Below are positions 14,963 through 23,316 of a stretch of 31,443 nucleotides of DNA, one piece after another. Made by a program: the position numbers and the translations under genes. Within the stretch, counting starts at the first letter, position 1. The number at the start of each line of letters is the position of its first letter. The notes below the pieces were generated by a model. The model did no database searches. It saw only the letters and a list, made by a program, of their open reading frames with translations, and had not been told where the DNA came from. Location of the stretch: contig CAZNLJ010000051.1 of assembly GCA_964573725.1 (NCBI GenBank), positions 1 to 31,443 on the forward strand, in the 5' to 3' direction. Source of the DNA: UBA6168 sp964573725 (lineage in GTDB: Bacteria > Bacteroidota > Bacteroidia > Chitinophagales > Saprospiraceae).

Positions 14963-16774
14963 ATGGTACTTTCGCAGGGCAGCCGTGCGGTGCCACGGCC
15001 CGAAACGAAACAAAACGAAGCAGTATTGAGCCATTCTCCGACGATACAACGAACCCGGGCGCAGGCATCCCGGTCGGCCATCCAGCAACTGTACATCTCC
15101 ATGCGGCACCTTTTCATTCGTGGGGGATACAAGCCCTTGGGGGTCAGTGGGGAGGCGATGATAGAGGCGATGATGACGCTGCGGCCGGAAATCTACGGGT
15201 CGATCGCCGATCCGGAGCGGGTGGAGCTGGACGGCCTGCATTATATATTCCAGCGGTTGCCGGAGGGCATCGAGGAATGCCGGTATATCCGGTTGATCAC
15301 CCGGGAAGGGTTCGAGCATTCCGGGTTCGAGCCGATTGTGCCGGCGAAGCGGCGTCGGAACTGCTACCGGATCGACGGCGAGCACATGTTCATAGAGCTG
15401 ACCAACGGGCGCAGCGACATCTACGATATCCTGACCCACCTGACATTCCTGTACATCGAAGCGGAGAAAATCAGGCGCAACGGGTTGGATACCCAAGGCC
15501 GGAAGCGTCGGGACTGGCTCAACCTGGAGAAGGTCGTGGCGGACGAGCGGGCCGGCCGGGACATCAACCTCGAGGTGGCATCCACCTATCTAAGCAACCT
15601 GTTGGGCCGGACCTTCGAGGAGACCCGGGAGGCGGTGAACCGGTTCGCAGGTACGCCGCGGGTCCACAGCCTGTTCCATATCGTCTATTGGCTGGGGCGC
15701 TTGTCCATTGAGGAGGCGATCGACCGCAACGACCGGGAGATCACATTTTCCGCGGCGCTCCGGGAGAAGGTCGGGCACCATATCTACGGGGAGACCTGGG
15801 CCGCGAACATCAAGCGCTTCCTGATCCGGCAGCGGTGGCTGGACCGGCCAGTCCATATCATCAGTGCCAATCCGCACAGCGTAATGAACGCCTTGTACGC
15901 CTATGCGGCGGTCGGGCAGCCGGATTTCGGCGGGACGCTGGAGCAGTTCATCCTGGATATCCGGCCGGAACAACATCCGGAGGTCCGGGAAGCGATCCGG
16001 ACCTATGCGGCGGATCACGGCATGTACCAGTTGGCGGATACCAGCGGCACCAACATCACGGTGCAGGTGTTCGATACCTTGCGGGTGGATCCCGCCACCC
16101 TGTTGCCGGAAATCGGATGGGACCGGGCATATGTCGCCGAGCATCGGCCGCTGTTGCTGGTCATGGATTACGCATTCGGCGAACAGGCGTTCGAGGTTAT
16201 GGACGAACTGCTCAAGCCCATCGAACCGGATACGGCACCGGACACCGGACCGGCCGCCGGCGACTCGCGCAGCCGCAAGTACCCGCTGCAGGTGGCCTCC
16301 ATTTCCATCATGGGGAAAGCGGGTATCCTGGAAGGCAGCAAGGGGGACATCATGGTGCCGTCGGCCCATGTTTTCGAGGGTACCGCCGACAACTATCCTT
16401 TCGACAACGATTTTTCAAAAGCCGATTTCGAGGGGAACGGGCTGTCGGTCCTGGAGGGGACCATGATCACGGTCCTGGGCACCAGTCTCCAAAACAAGGA
16501 CATCCTGCAATATTTCCGGTGTTCCTCCTGGGCGGCGATCGGCCTGGAGATGGAGGGGGCGCATTACCAGAAGGCCATCCAGGCCGCCTCCCGTATCCGC
16601 CACAGCATCCAGGGGGACGTCGTGATCCGGTATGCCTATTATGCATCCGACAATCCCCTGGTGACGGGGCACACCCTGGCATCCGGAAGTTTGGGAGAGG
16701 AGGGGGTCAAGCCGACCTACCTGATCACCAAACGAATCCTGAACCGAATCCTGGAGCCGGGCGGAAGCCATTAA
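14963..16774 (+). CDS. conserved Bacteroidota protein (probably DUF6909), nucleosidase-like C-terminus
   Basis: A 603-residue protein with no signal peptide or membrane helix, so cytoplasmic. From memory I place it in DUF6909. Residues about 30-330 are mixed helical and contain conserved-looking stretches such as MRHLFIRGGYKPLGVSGEAM and HMFIELTNGRSDIYDILTHLTF. Residues about 435-600 resemble the nucleoside phosphorylase/nucleosidase fold: SIMGKAGILEGSKGDIMVPSA (like GTAGGL..GDivip), then GLEMEGAHY near 526 (like the ribose-binding EMEGAA motif), then VIRYAYYASDNP near 555 (like the RaiSD segment). It may bind or cleave a nucleoside or related ribosyl compound; this is inference. The first ATG after the AT-rich promoter region was taken as the start. 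Confidence 0.8.
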   Translation: MVLSQGSRAVPRPETKQNEAVLSHSPTIQRTRAQASRSAIQQLYISMRHLFIRGGYKPLGVSGEAMIEAMMTLRPEIYGSIADPERVELDGLHYIFQRLPEGIEECRYIRLITREGFEHSGFEPIVPAKRRRNCYRIDGEHMFIELTNGRSDIYDILTHLTFLYIEAEKIRRNGLDTQGRKRRDWLNLEKVVADERAGRDINLEVASTYLSNLLGRTFEETREAVNRFAGTPRVHSLFHIVYWLGRLSIEEAIDRNDREITFSAALREKVGHHIYGETWAANIKRFLIRQRWLDRPVHIISANPHSVMNALYAYAAVGQPDFGGTLEQFILDIRPEQHPEVREAIRTYAADHGMYQLADTSGTNITVQVFDTLRVDPATLLPEIGWDRAYVAEHRPLLLVMDYAFGEQAFEVMDELLKPIEPDTAPDTGPAAGDSRSRKYPLQVASISIMGKAGILEGSKGDIMVPSAHVFEGTADNYPFDNDFSKADFEGNGLSVLEGTMITVLGTSLQNKDILQYFRCSSWAAIGLEMEGAHYQKAIQAASRIRHSIQGDVVIRYAYYASDNPLVTGHTLASGSLGEEGVKPTYLITKRILNRILEPGGSH

Positions 16775-16802
16775 AAAAAATAAAAATTCCGATATTGGGG
16801 GC

Positions 16803-16829
16803 GCCCTTTGGGCTAACTTTTTAATTTTG
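16803..16829 (+). terminator. weak terminator after the DUF6909-like gene, overlapping a promoter
   Basis: GCCC (16803-16806) and GGGC (16810-16813) enclose TTT and are followed by TAACTTTTTAATTTT. The stem is only four bases. The same T-rich segment contains the -7 element of the next transcription unit. Confidence 0.35.
16822..16829 (+). promoter_or_regulatory. TAATTTTG -7 element upstream of the yqaE-like gene
   Basis: This is an exact TAnnTTTG match. A TTG at 16795-16797 is 24 bases upstream, longer than the ideal spacing of about 20, so the -33 part is weak. Transcription would start near 16836 and give a 125-base leader. Confidence 0.45.
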
Positions 16830-16835
16830 AGATAG

Positions 16836-16959
16836 CTTTACCAAATGCAGGGCGGTACGGAGCGTCCCGAAAATCCGTCGCCCGAGCCCTCCAACAGAGT
16901 AGGGAGCGGAAGCCGAAAAGCTGACGAGTAGGCATCATGTCAATCAAACCGCCATTCTT
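16836..16959 (+). ncRNA. candidate structured leader RNA of the yqaE-like gene
   Basis: The leader folds into a clear first stem. GGGCG (16850-16854) pairs with CGCCC (16879-16883), and after a two-base bulge ACGGA (16857-16861) pairs with TCCGT (16874-16878), closed by a 12-base loop containing CGAAAA. A second hairpin is CCCT (16887-16890) with AGGG (16901-16904). Then AGCCGAAAAGCT and a GCC/GGC pairing with GACGAGTA follow. ATGC (16845-16848) can pair with GCAT (16932-16935) to close the whole element. I could not match it to a riboswitch class I know. Confidence 0.4.
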
Positions 16960-17403
16960 ATGAAAAAAGTTTTCCCATTATTGGTGACCCTGTTCTTTGC
17001 AATGAACAGCTTCGCCGCCGTGAAAGTCAGCTGGGCCGACCAGTTCAGCGGGACGCCGGAAGTGAAGGCCGCCCTTACCCCTGAAATGGTTCAACTCGGT
17101 CTGGACCAGTTCCTGACGTTGACGCCCAAAAAGTACAAGGAGATGACGGGGCAGTCCCTGGGAGTCAAGAAGACCATGGAGCTCAAGGCCGCCCAGAAGC
17201 TTGTCCGCAAGCAAATGCAGCGGGAGCCCGACTTCGACAAGGGATTGTACGTGTTGCTCGCCATTCTCGGCCTGGCATGGGTCGCGATGGGGGTCATGGA
17301 CGATTGGAGCGGGAGCGACTGGATTGTGAACCTGATCCTGACGGCACTTTGCTATCTGCCGGGTCTGATCCATGCCTTGACGAAGATGAAGAAATACTAT
17401 TGA
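16960..17403 (+). CDS. YqaE/Pmp3-family membrane protein with signal peptide
   Basis: A 147-residue protein. Residues 1-19 form a signal peptide (MKKVFPLLVTLFFAMNSFAA). A soluble middle section of about 70 residues is helical and Lys-rich. The C-terminus holds two membrane segments (YVLLAILGLAWVAMGVM and WIVNLILTALCYLPGLIHAL). The second, with its YLPGLIHAL ending, matches the Pmp3/YqaE (UPF0057) signature. Small Pmp3 proteins affect membrane potential and salt tolerance; the larger Bacteroidota form with a secretion signal is uncharacterised. It has its own leader upstream and a strong terminator downstream, so it is probably a single-gene unit. Confidence 0.75.
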   Translation: MKKVFPLLVTLFFAMNSFAAVKVSWADQFSGTPEVKAALTPEMVQLGLDQFLTLTPKKYKEMTGQSLGVKKTMELKAAQKLVRKQMQREPDFDKGLYVLLAILGLAWVAMGVMDDWSGSDWIVNLILTALCYLPGLIHALTKMKKYY

Positions 17404-17461
17404 TGGCGACCAGCCATTTTCCGCCTGCTTTCTGCCGATGACAGGAAAACAGGTGATACCG

Positions 17462-17500
17462 ACGGCGCAATCGCTTTGGAAAAAGTGGTTGCGCCGTTTT
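17462..17500 (+). terminator. strong intrinsic terminator after the yqaE-like gene
   Basis: A 16-pair stem with two G-T pairs and no mismatch (17462-17477 with 17482-17497) is closed by a GGAA tetraloop and followed by TTTC. It begins 59 bases after the stop at 17403. Confidence 0.8.
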
Positions 17501-17686
17501 CGTGGAGGCTTGGCCGGTGGGAGGCCCGAGGGGGTCGGAATCGAGGCTTGGTTACCTGGCCGGCTGGATATTCGGAAGGGATGGTGGACGCCGGAACGTT
17601 CCGGTCTGTCTTTCCCATGGCGGGGAAGGCGTATGTTGGTGCGGGTGGATGGAAAAAATCGGCTTTTTGCGGAAAAAAAAAGTGAC

Positions 17687-18037
17687 ATGCGAATCCAGGA
17701 TGAAAACAACCGGACGGGGTTCCGGACCTGGTGGGACCGCGTCTGGTTGGTCCTGCTGCTGTTGACGCCGGTGGTCCTGTGGATCTTGCCGGCGGATTTC
17801 TTTGATGCGGGCGGCGTCATACTCTGTCCTTCCCGACTGTTCTTCCACATCGAGTGCCTGGGCTGCGGCATGACCCGGGCCGTGATGCACCTGCACCACC
17901 TGGAGGTGGAGGATGCCCTGTACTACAATTACGGGGTGGTGGCGGTTTTTCCGGCCCTGGTCGTCGTTTGGGCGATATGGGTACGGAATGCTTACCGGCG
18001 GGTTTCGGCCGCTCGCGGCGGGGATTTCCAGGGATGA
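17687..18037 (+). CDS. DUF2752 membrane protein
   Basis: A 116-residue protein. A first membrane helix (RVWLVLLLLTPVVLWIL) is followed by the DUF2752 signature CPSRLFFHIECLGCGMTRA, with Cys at both ends and the CxGCGMTRA core. Then comes HLHHLEVEDALYYNYG and a second hydrophobic helix. The family's function is unknown; the conserved cysteines and position at the membrane suggest metal or redox chemistry, but this is speculative. The ATG at 17687 was chosen because the extension upstream to 17438 overlaps the terminator. A start at about 17633 is possible. It converges with the NRAMP-like gene, with 10 bases between stops. Confidence 0.82.
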   Translation: MRIQDENNRTGFRTWWDRVWLVLLLLTPVVLWILPADFFDAGGVILCPSRLFFHIECLGCGMTRAVMHLHHLEVEDALYYNYGVVAVFPALVVVWAIWVRNAYRRVSAARGGDFQG

Positions 18038-18047
18038 GGCGGGAGGT

Positions 18048-19262
18048 TCAGCCGTCGGTGAAGACGCGCCACAGGTGATAGGCGCCGAGGCCGAACGCGA
18101 CCGAAACGGCGAGGCCCATGGCAAGGTTGGCGGCCGGCCGGTTGCGATAAGCCTGCGGCAGTACGGCCGGGTCATTCATGGCCAGCAGCAGGAACAGGCT
18201 GACGATGGGCAGGAGCAAGCCGTTCAGGGCTTGGGCGGCCAGGATGACCGGAACAGGCCGGATGCCGGACAGGCCGATGCCGGTGCCGACGGCGAGGACG
18301 AACATCCAGACGGCCCGGAACCGGAAATCGTCCCGGTTCCACCGGTCGGTGGGCCGATGGCCGGTGCCGAGTATCGAACGGGCCGTGACGGCGGCGGCCA
18401 GGGGAGCCGTGACAGCGGAACTGAAGCCGGCGGCAAACAGACCGGCGGCGAAGAAAGGTCCGGCCCAAGGGCCTACACGTTGCGACAAGGTCTCCGCCAA
18501 GCCTTCCAGGGAGAATGTGCCGGACATCCCGATGCCCACCAGGAGAATGGCGACGGAAATCAGTCCGCCGATTATAACCGCTGTCCCAAGTCCCCATCGC
18601 ATTTGTCCGAGCGGCTGGCCTTGGGCGATTCCGCCCGACAGGAAGATACTGTAAGGGACCACGGTGGTTCCGATCATGCCGACCACCAGCCAGCCACTCC
18701 CGTCCGGCATGACGGGAAGGGCCAATCCCAAGGCCAAGGTGGCCGGATCGGGGCCGGTCCGGAGGGCGACCCAGCCGAAGAGAAGGCCCATGAGGAAGAC
18801 GACCAGCGCCAAGGCGGCGGAGATACGCTGCAGATTGCCTTGCCACAACAAGGCAGCGGCGAGGACGGACACGCCGGCGGTTAGCCAGGGTGCGGGGATA
18901 TCCGTGAGGAGTTGCAGGCCGGCCGTCGCACCGAGGATATTGCCGGCCTGGTAGGCTGTGCATCCGAAGGCCACGGTGCCGAAGAGAATCCCGCGCAGCC
19001 AGGTTCCGGTCCGCCCGGAGAGCCGTCCGGCGATGACCGACCCCGGCTGTTCCCCGGTCGCGATGGTCAGCCGGGCAGCGGCTTCCTGCAGCAGGAAGGT
19101 GGTCAGCAGGGAGAATGTGAGGGTCCAGAGCAAACGGACATCGTAGGCGGCCCCTGCCTTGGCGCAGGTAGTCACCGTGCCCGGTCCGATGAAGGCGGCC
19201 GGCACGACCGACCAGAGCAGCAGGCGCCAGTTGCGGCGGTGAAACGGAAGGTGTTTTTGCAT
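18048..19262 (-). CDS. NRAMP-family transporter lacking canonical metal motifs
   Basis: A 404-residue membrane protein with about eleven helices and the overall NRAMP pattern. The first helix reads VVPAAFIGPGTVTTCAKAGAAY, where canonical Mn/Fe transporters have DPGN; here it is Gly26-Pro-Gly-Thr29. The sixth helix reads MIGTTVVPYSIFLSGG, where the canonical motif is MPH; here it is Val202-Pro-Tyr204. All four side chains that normally coordinate the metal are therefore replaced. It may carry a different ion, such as a hydrated cation, or another substrate. Other NRAMP features (LLQEAAARLTIATGE, ATAGLQLL) are kept and the frame is intact, so it is not a decayed copy. The esterase gene starts divergently about 200 bases away. 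Confidence 0.82.
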   Translation of the reverse strand: MQKHLPFHRRNWRLLLWSVVPAAFIGPGTVTTCAKAGAAYDVRLLWTLTFSLLTTFLLQEAAARLTIATGEQPGSVIAGRLSGRTGTWLRGILFGTVAFGCTAYQAGNILGATAGLQLLTDIPAPWLTAGVSVLAAALLWQGNLQRISAALALVVFLMGLLFGWVALRTGPDPATLALGLALPVMPDGSGWLVVGMIGTTVVPYSIFLSGGIAQGQPLGQMRWGLGTAVIIGGLISVAILLVGIGMSGTFSLEGLAETLSQRVGPWAGPFFAAGLFAAGFSSAVTAPLAAAVTARSILGTGHRPTDRWNRDDFRFRAVWMFVLAVGTGIGLSGIRPVPVILAAQALNGLLLPIVSLFLLLAMNDPAVLPQAYRNRPAANLAMGLAVSVAFGLGAYHLWRVFTDG

Positions 19263-19461
19263 GACAGCCCTTGATTCGAGACGTCCGGGTTTCCGGCGGC
19301 GGAAGTTTCCGGCACAAAAATCCCCGGTGACTACTTGCTTGGTGATGTTATTTTATGAAAGTTTGCACGCTGCAAACCGGAGCGGACCTCCGACCGGTCC
19401 GCTGGGAACACCCGTTCCGGCGGTCCTGCGCGACAAGATAGGAGAAAACCTACACAAGCCG

Positions 19462-20226
19462 ATGAATCCATCCTATTTGCCTAAGATCGAGGTGTTCAGC
19501 GATGAAGTGCCCGCTCCTCCCCTGGGGCGTCACCGGCGGATTGCGGCCCTGCTGCCACATGATTACGACCGGACGGACCGTCGCTATCCGGTCATTTACC
19601 TGCAGGACGGACAGAACCTGTCGGAATACCGTTCCCCCTATGGCAACTGGCATGTCGACCACCGCCTGGCCGATATGGCGGCGGAAGGGAAAGGGGATGT
19701 GATCGTCATCGCCATCGACCATGCGGAGGCCGACCGGGTCCGGGAGTTCTCCCCCCCGGAGGTGACGCGGTTCGGCGCCAGCCAAGGCCGGCAGTACGCC
19801 CGCTACATGGTGGAGGTGCTCAAGCCGTATGTGGACCGGCGTTTCAGGACCATGCCCGACCGGCAGTCCACCGGTATCGGCGGCAGCAGCATGGGGGGGC
19901 TCATCAGCATCTACAGTGCTTTCATGCACCCGGAGGTGTTCGGAAAACTGATGGTGTTCTCCCCGTCGTTGTGGCTGACACCCAAGATATATTTCCAGGC
20001 CATCGACTTTTTCAATCCCTTCGAGACCAGGATCTACCTGTATGCCGGCGGGAAGGAGAGCGAGACGATGATACCGAATGTGCAGCGGCTGAAACATGCC
20101 CTGGAGCGTAAGGGGATCGACGGGTCGCGGATTGTCTTCGAGTTGTCCATCGACCCGGAGGGAGAGCACAACGAGGCAAAATGGGGGACGGAATTCCCCA
20201 AGGCCGTCCGTTGGTTGTTCGGATGA
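19462..20226 (+). CDS. alpha/beta-hydrolase esterase (IroE/Fes/esterase D-like)
   Basis: A 254-residue cytoplasmic hydrolase of the putative esterase family (PF00756 type). An oxyanion-side strand PVIYLQDGQNL is followed by the nucleophile elbow GIGGSSMGG near residues 138-146, where the middle Ser is catalytic. DPEGEHNEAKW near the end supplies the probable catalytic His. The open frame begins at 19261, but the sequence before MNPSYLPKIEVF is not protein-like, so ATG 19462 is used. There is no signal peptide. It lies upstream of glgA in the same direction, with 154 bases between them. It may cleave an ester linked to a sugar or polymer; the substrate is unknown. Confidence 0.82.
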   Translation: MNPSYLPKIEVFSDEVPAPPLGRHRRIAALLPHDYDRTDRRYPVIYLQDGQNLSEYRSPYGNWHVDHRLADMAAEGKGDVIVIAIDHAEADRVREFSPPEVTRFGASQGRQYARYMVEVLKPYVDRRFRTMPDRQSTGIGGSSMGGLISIYSAFMHPEVFGKLMVFSPSLWLTPKIYFQAIDFFNPFETRIYLYAGGKESETMIPNVQRLKHALERKGIDGSRIVFELSIDPEGEHNEAKWGTEFPKAVRWLFG

Positions 20227-20380
20227 TGTGCCGCATACCCGCGACGAAGCGCAAGCCCCGGCTTTTCGCGGAAAATACCCGTCCTTCCGGGAACCAACCT
20301 TAGGTGGAAAACCCTAATTTTAGCCCTTGGCGACCCTGCCGGGAGTTGATCGCCATAACATAGCCGCCAACGATATCGAC
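20227..20380. other. spacer between esterase gene and glgA
   Basis: It contains a nested hairpin (CGCGA with TCGCG enclosing AAGCC/GGCTT) that could end the esterase transcript. TAATTTTA at 20315-20322 is one mismatch from the -7 consensus and could serve glgA. No gene is seen. Confidence 0.35.
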
Positions 20381-21811
20381 ATGAGGGTACTTCACATCAG
20401 CATGGAATGTTTTCCCGCCGCCAAATCCGGAGGGCTGGGGGATGTGGTGGGCGCCTTGCCCGCCTACCTGAACCGGGCCGGGACGGAAAGTTCGGTGGTC
20501 ATCCCGAAATTCGGTACCCCTTGGCTGAATCGGCAGACATACCGGGAAGTTTACCGGGACCACCTCCGGCTGGGGGAGCAATGGCATTGGTTTTCGGTGG
20601 AAGCCGTGGAAAACGACGCATTGGGATTCCCGCTCTATGTGGTCAATATACCGGGGCGGTTCGACCGGCCCGGCATCTATGCGGATCCCGGTGGCGATTG
20701 GTACGGGGATGAGACGGAGCGGAGCATCAGTTTCCAGGTGGCGGTATTGAAATGGGTGGTGTCCATGCACTGGAAGCCGCGGATACTGCATTGTCATGAC
20801 CACGCCACCGGCCTGATACCCTTTCTGGTGAAATACAGTCCGGCCTTCCGGTCGCTGCACCAGATGCCTACGGTTTTCACCATCCACAACGGGGAATATC
20901 ACGGCGCTTTTTCCTGGCACAAGGCAGGCTTGCTGCCCCCTTTCCCCGAGGCGGCCCGCGGCCTGTTGGACTGGAGTCACGCCGTCAGTCCCCTGGCCGC
21001 CGCACTCAAATGCTGCTGGCGCTTCACGACGGTGTCGCCGGGCTATCTGGAGGAATTGCGTGGCCATGCCAACGGCATGGAAGGGTTGGTCAACCGGGAA
21101 ATGGGGAAGGGGCGCGGCATCCTGAACGGAATCGACACCTTGTTGTGGGACCCGCGGACGGACCCCTCGATCGCCTACCGCCTGGAAGACGAGGATGTGG
21201 CGGGATACAAATCCCGCAACCGGGCGCGGCTGCTGGACCGTTTCCGGATCATCCCGCAGTTGCCGCTCATCGTCTTCATCGGCCGGTTGGTGCGGGAGAA
21301 AGGAGCCGACCTGATTCCCGACGTGGTGCGTTACACCCTGGGAAGGGGCGTTCGGGCCGGCTTTGTCATCCTGGGAACCGGCGACCAGGACATCATGCAC
21401 CGCATCGGCCAATTGCGGGCGGATTTCTCGGGATACTGCGATGTTTCGCTGGAGTACAACGAGGCTTTGGCCCACCAGCTGTATGCCGGCGCGGATTTCC
21501 TGTTCATGCCCTCCCGGGTGGAACCTTGCGGATTGAACCAGATGTACGCCTGTCGATACGGTACCGTGCCGATTGTCCGGAGTACCGGTGGATTGCGGGA
21601 CACCATTCCGGATGTCGGGGATCCGGGCGGCCGGGGCTTCCGGTTCCTGCAGTTCAGCGTCGAGGATGCGGCGATGGCCATCGAGCGGGCGGTCGGCTTC
21701 CACCGCCATGGAGCGGGAATGGACGGCCTGCGGCGGCATATCATGTCGGTGGATTTCTCCTGGGAACGGGCCGCCTGGGATTATATCCGGCTGTACGACG
21801 AACTGGACTGA
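20381..21811 (+). CDS. glgA: glycogen synthase
   Basis: A 476-residue GT5 enzyme that adds glucose from ADP-glucose to the growing alpha-1,4-glucan in the cytoplasm. The N-terminal signature is KSGGLGDVVGALP, with the substrate-binding Lys15-x-Gly-Gly. The second Rossmann domain has GRLVREKGADLIPDV, and PSRVEPCGLNQMYACRYGTVP contains the conserved glutamate of retaining GT5 enzymes. STGGLRDT follows. The length agrees with bacterial GlgA, and the start at 20381 gives the usual MRVLHIS. glgC lies 179 bases downstream in the same direction. Confidence 0.94.
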   Translation: MRVLHISMECFPAAKSGGLGDVVGALPAYLNRAGTESSVVIPKFGTPWLNRQTYREVYRDHLRLGEQWHWFSVEAVENDALGFPLYVVNIPGRFDRPGIYADPGGDWYGDETERSISFQVAVLKWVVSMHWKPRILHCHDHATGLIPFLVKYSPAFRSLHQMPTVFTIHNGEYHGAFSWHKAGLLPPFPEAARGLLDWSHAVSPLAAALKCCWRFTTVSPGYLEELRGHANGMEGLVNREMGKGRGILNGIDTLLWDPRTDPSIAYRLEDEDVAGYKSRNRARLLDRFRIIPQLPLIVFIGRLVREKGADLIPDVVRYTLGRGVRAGFVILGTGDQDIMHRIGQLRADFSGYCDVSLEYNEALAHQLYAGADFLFMPSRVEPCGLNQMYACRYGTVPIVRSTGGLRDTIPDVGDPGGRGFRFLQFSVEDAAMAIERAVGFHRHGAGMDGLRRHIMSVDFSWERAAWDYIRLYDELD

Positions 21812-21990
21812 TGGCAGGCAGGCCGAGGGGGCCGTGCCGGGTGGGGAGCAGCTACGAATTCACACGAATTTAATGGGGTTGTGATGTTTTTATCTTAAGT
21901 TCGCAGGACAGGGAAACAGCGGCGGTACGGGGTGGCGGCGGTTGCAACAAATGGATGGGGCCGGCGTTGACAAATAAAAAACTAACACCA

Positions 21991-23265
21991 ATGATCATCA
22001 AGATGATTAGTCTGATCCTGGGCGGCGGCGCCGGCACCAGGTTGTACCCGTTGACGGAGCAGCGGTCGAAGCCGGCGGTACCGATCGCAGGTAAATACAG
22101 GTTGATAGACATACCCATCTCCAACTGCCTGAACTCGGGGGTCCGGCGTATGTTCGTGCTGACCCAGTTCAACTCCGCCTCCTTGAACCAACATATCAAG
22201 AACACCTATCATTTCGACCATTTCAGCACCGGCTTCGTGGATATCCTGGCGGCGGAGCAACGGAGGGGGAGCGAGCGTTGGTTCCAGGGGACGGCGGATG
22301 CGGTCCGTCAGTCGATGCGGCACCTGATCAACCAGGATTACGATTACATCCTGATCCTGTCGGGTGACCAATTGTACCAGATGGATTTCGAAATGATGGC
22401 CCGATACCATATCGAGCAAGGGGCGGACCTGACCATCGCCACGATACCCGTACCGGCCAGGGAGGCGACCTCCTTCGGCATCATGAAAGTCAACCAACAG
22501 GGATACATCGAATCCTTCGTCGAAAAACCGTCGGAAGAGGACCTTCCCAACTGGGCTTCCGAGGTATCCGCGGCGAACAAGGAAGCCGGAAAGCATTACC
22601 TGGCTTCGATGGGGATTTACATATTCTCCAAAAAATCGCTGAAGCGGCTCTTCAAGGAACATCCGGATGCGATGGACTTCGGCAAGGAAATCATTCCGGC
22701 GGCCATCACCAACCGGTTCAAGGTCGCAAGTTTCGAATATTCCGGATACTGGACGGACATCGGGAACATCGGATCCTTTTTCGAGGCGAACATTGCGTTG
22801 ACCGACGATGTGCCGCAGTTCAACCTGTTCGACAACCGGAAGCCGGTTTTCACCCGGGCGCGGCTGCTTCCGCCGAGCAAATTCTTCGGTACGATTTTCC
22901 GGCATACGGTGGTTGCGGAAGGCTGTATCGTACATGCCGAGCGGATAGAGCGGTCCGTCGTCGGTATCCGCTCGCGCATCGGCTCCTATTCCGTCTTGTC
23001 GCATGCCGTCGTCATGGGCAACGATTATTTCCAGCGCTTGGAGGAAATCATCTACGAGGATGAGATACCGATGGGCATCGGAAAACATTGCATCATCGAA
23101 TACGCCATCATCGACAAGAACGTCCGGATCGGGGACAATGTCGTCATCCGGGGCAATCCGGGGCAACTGGAAGATGTCCAGACGGATACCTACAGCATTG
23201 TGGACGGCATTGTCGTGGTAAAAAAGAATGCCGTCATTCCGAGCGGCAGCAGGATCGGTGTCTGA
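21991..23265 (+). CDS. glgC: glucose-1-phosphate adenylyltransferase
   Basis: A 424-residue ADP-glucose pyrophosphorylase, the committing step of glycogen synthesis (ATP plus glucose-1-phosphate to ADP-glucose). The nucleotide-binding start is LILGGGAGTRLYPLTEQRSK followed by PAVPIAGKYRLIDIPISN. LILSGDQLYQMD is the metal/base region, and VEKPSEE holds the glucose-1-phosphate lysine. The C-terminal part is a left-handed beta-helix (CIVHAERIERSVVGIRSRIG, IIDKNVRIGDNVVI) that usually carries allosteric sites. The ATG at 21991 was chosen because it places the glycine-rich loop at the usual distance. Confidence 0.95.
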   Translation: MIIKMISLILGGGAGTRLYPLTEQRSKPAVPIAGKYRLIDIPISNCLNSGVRRMFVLTQFNSASLNQHIKNTYHFDHFSTGFVDILAAEQRRGSERWFQGTADAVRQSMRHLINQDYDYILILSGDQLYQMDFEMMARYHIEQGADLTIATIPVPAREATSFGIMKVNQQGYIESFVEKPSEEDLPNWASEVSAANKEAGKHYLASMGIYIFSKKSLKRLFKEHPDAMDFGKEIIPAAITNRFKVASFEYSGYWTDIGNIGSFFEANIALTDDVPQFNLFDNRKPVFTRARLLPPSKFFGTIFRHTVVAEGCIVHAERIERSVVGIRSRIGSYSVLSHAVVMGNDYFQRLEEIIYEDEIPMGIGKHCIIEYAIIDKNVRIGDNVVIRGNPGQLEDVQTDTYSIVDGIVVVKKNAVIPSGSRIGV

Positions 23266-23316
23266 CCGGTACCGCTTTCGCCACGCTGTTTCACATCACC
23301 AAACCATGCAGCGCTT

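Noticed and set aside
16862..16940. Hammerhead ribozyme (CTGACGAG and CGAAA present)
   Set aside because: The two core pieces are not in an order and spacing that gives the three required stems.
16836..16959. ydaO/c-di-AMP or c-di-GMP riboswitch
   Set aside because: The end (GCCGAAAAGCTGACGAGTAG) is faintly similar to ydaO, but the other conserved blocks are missing.
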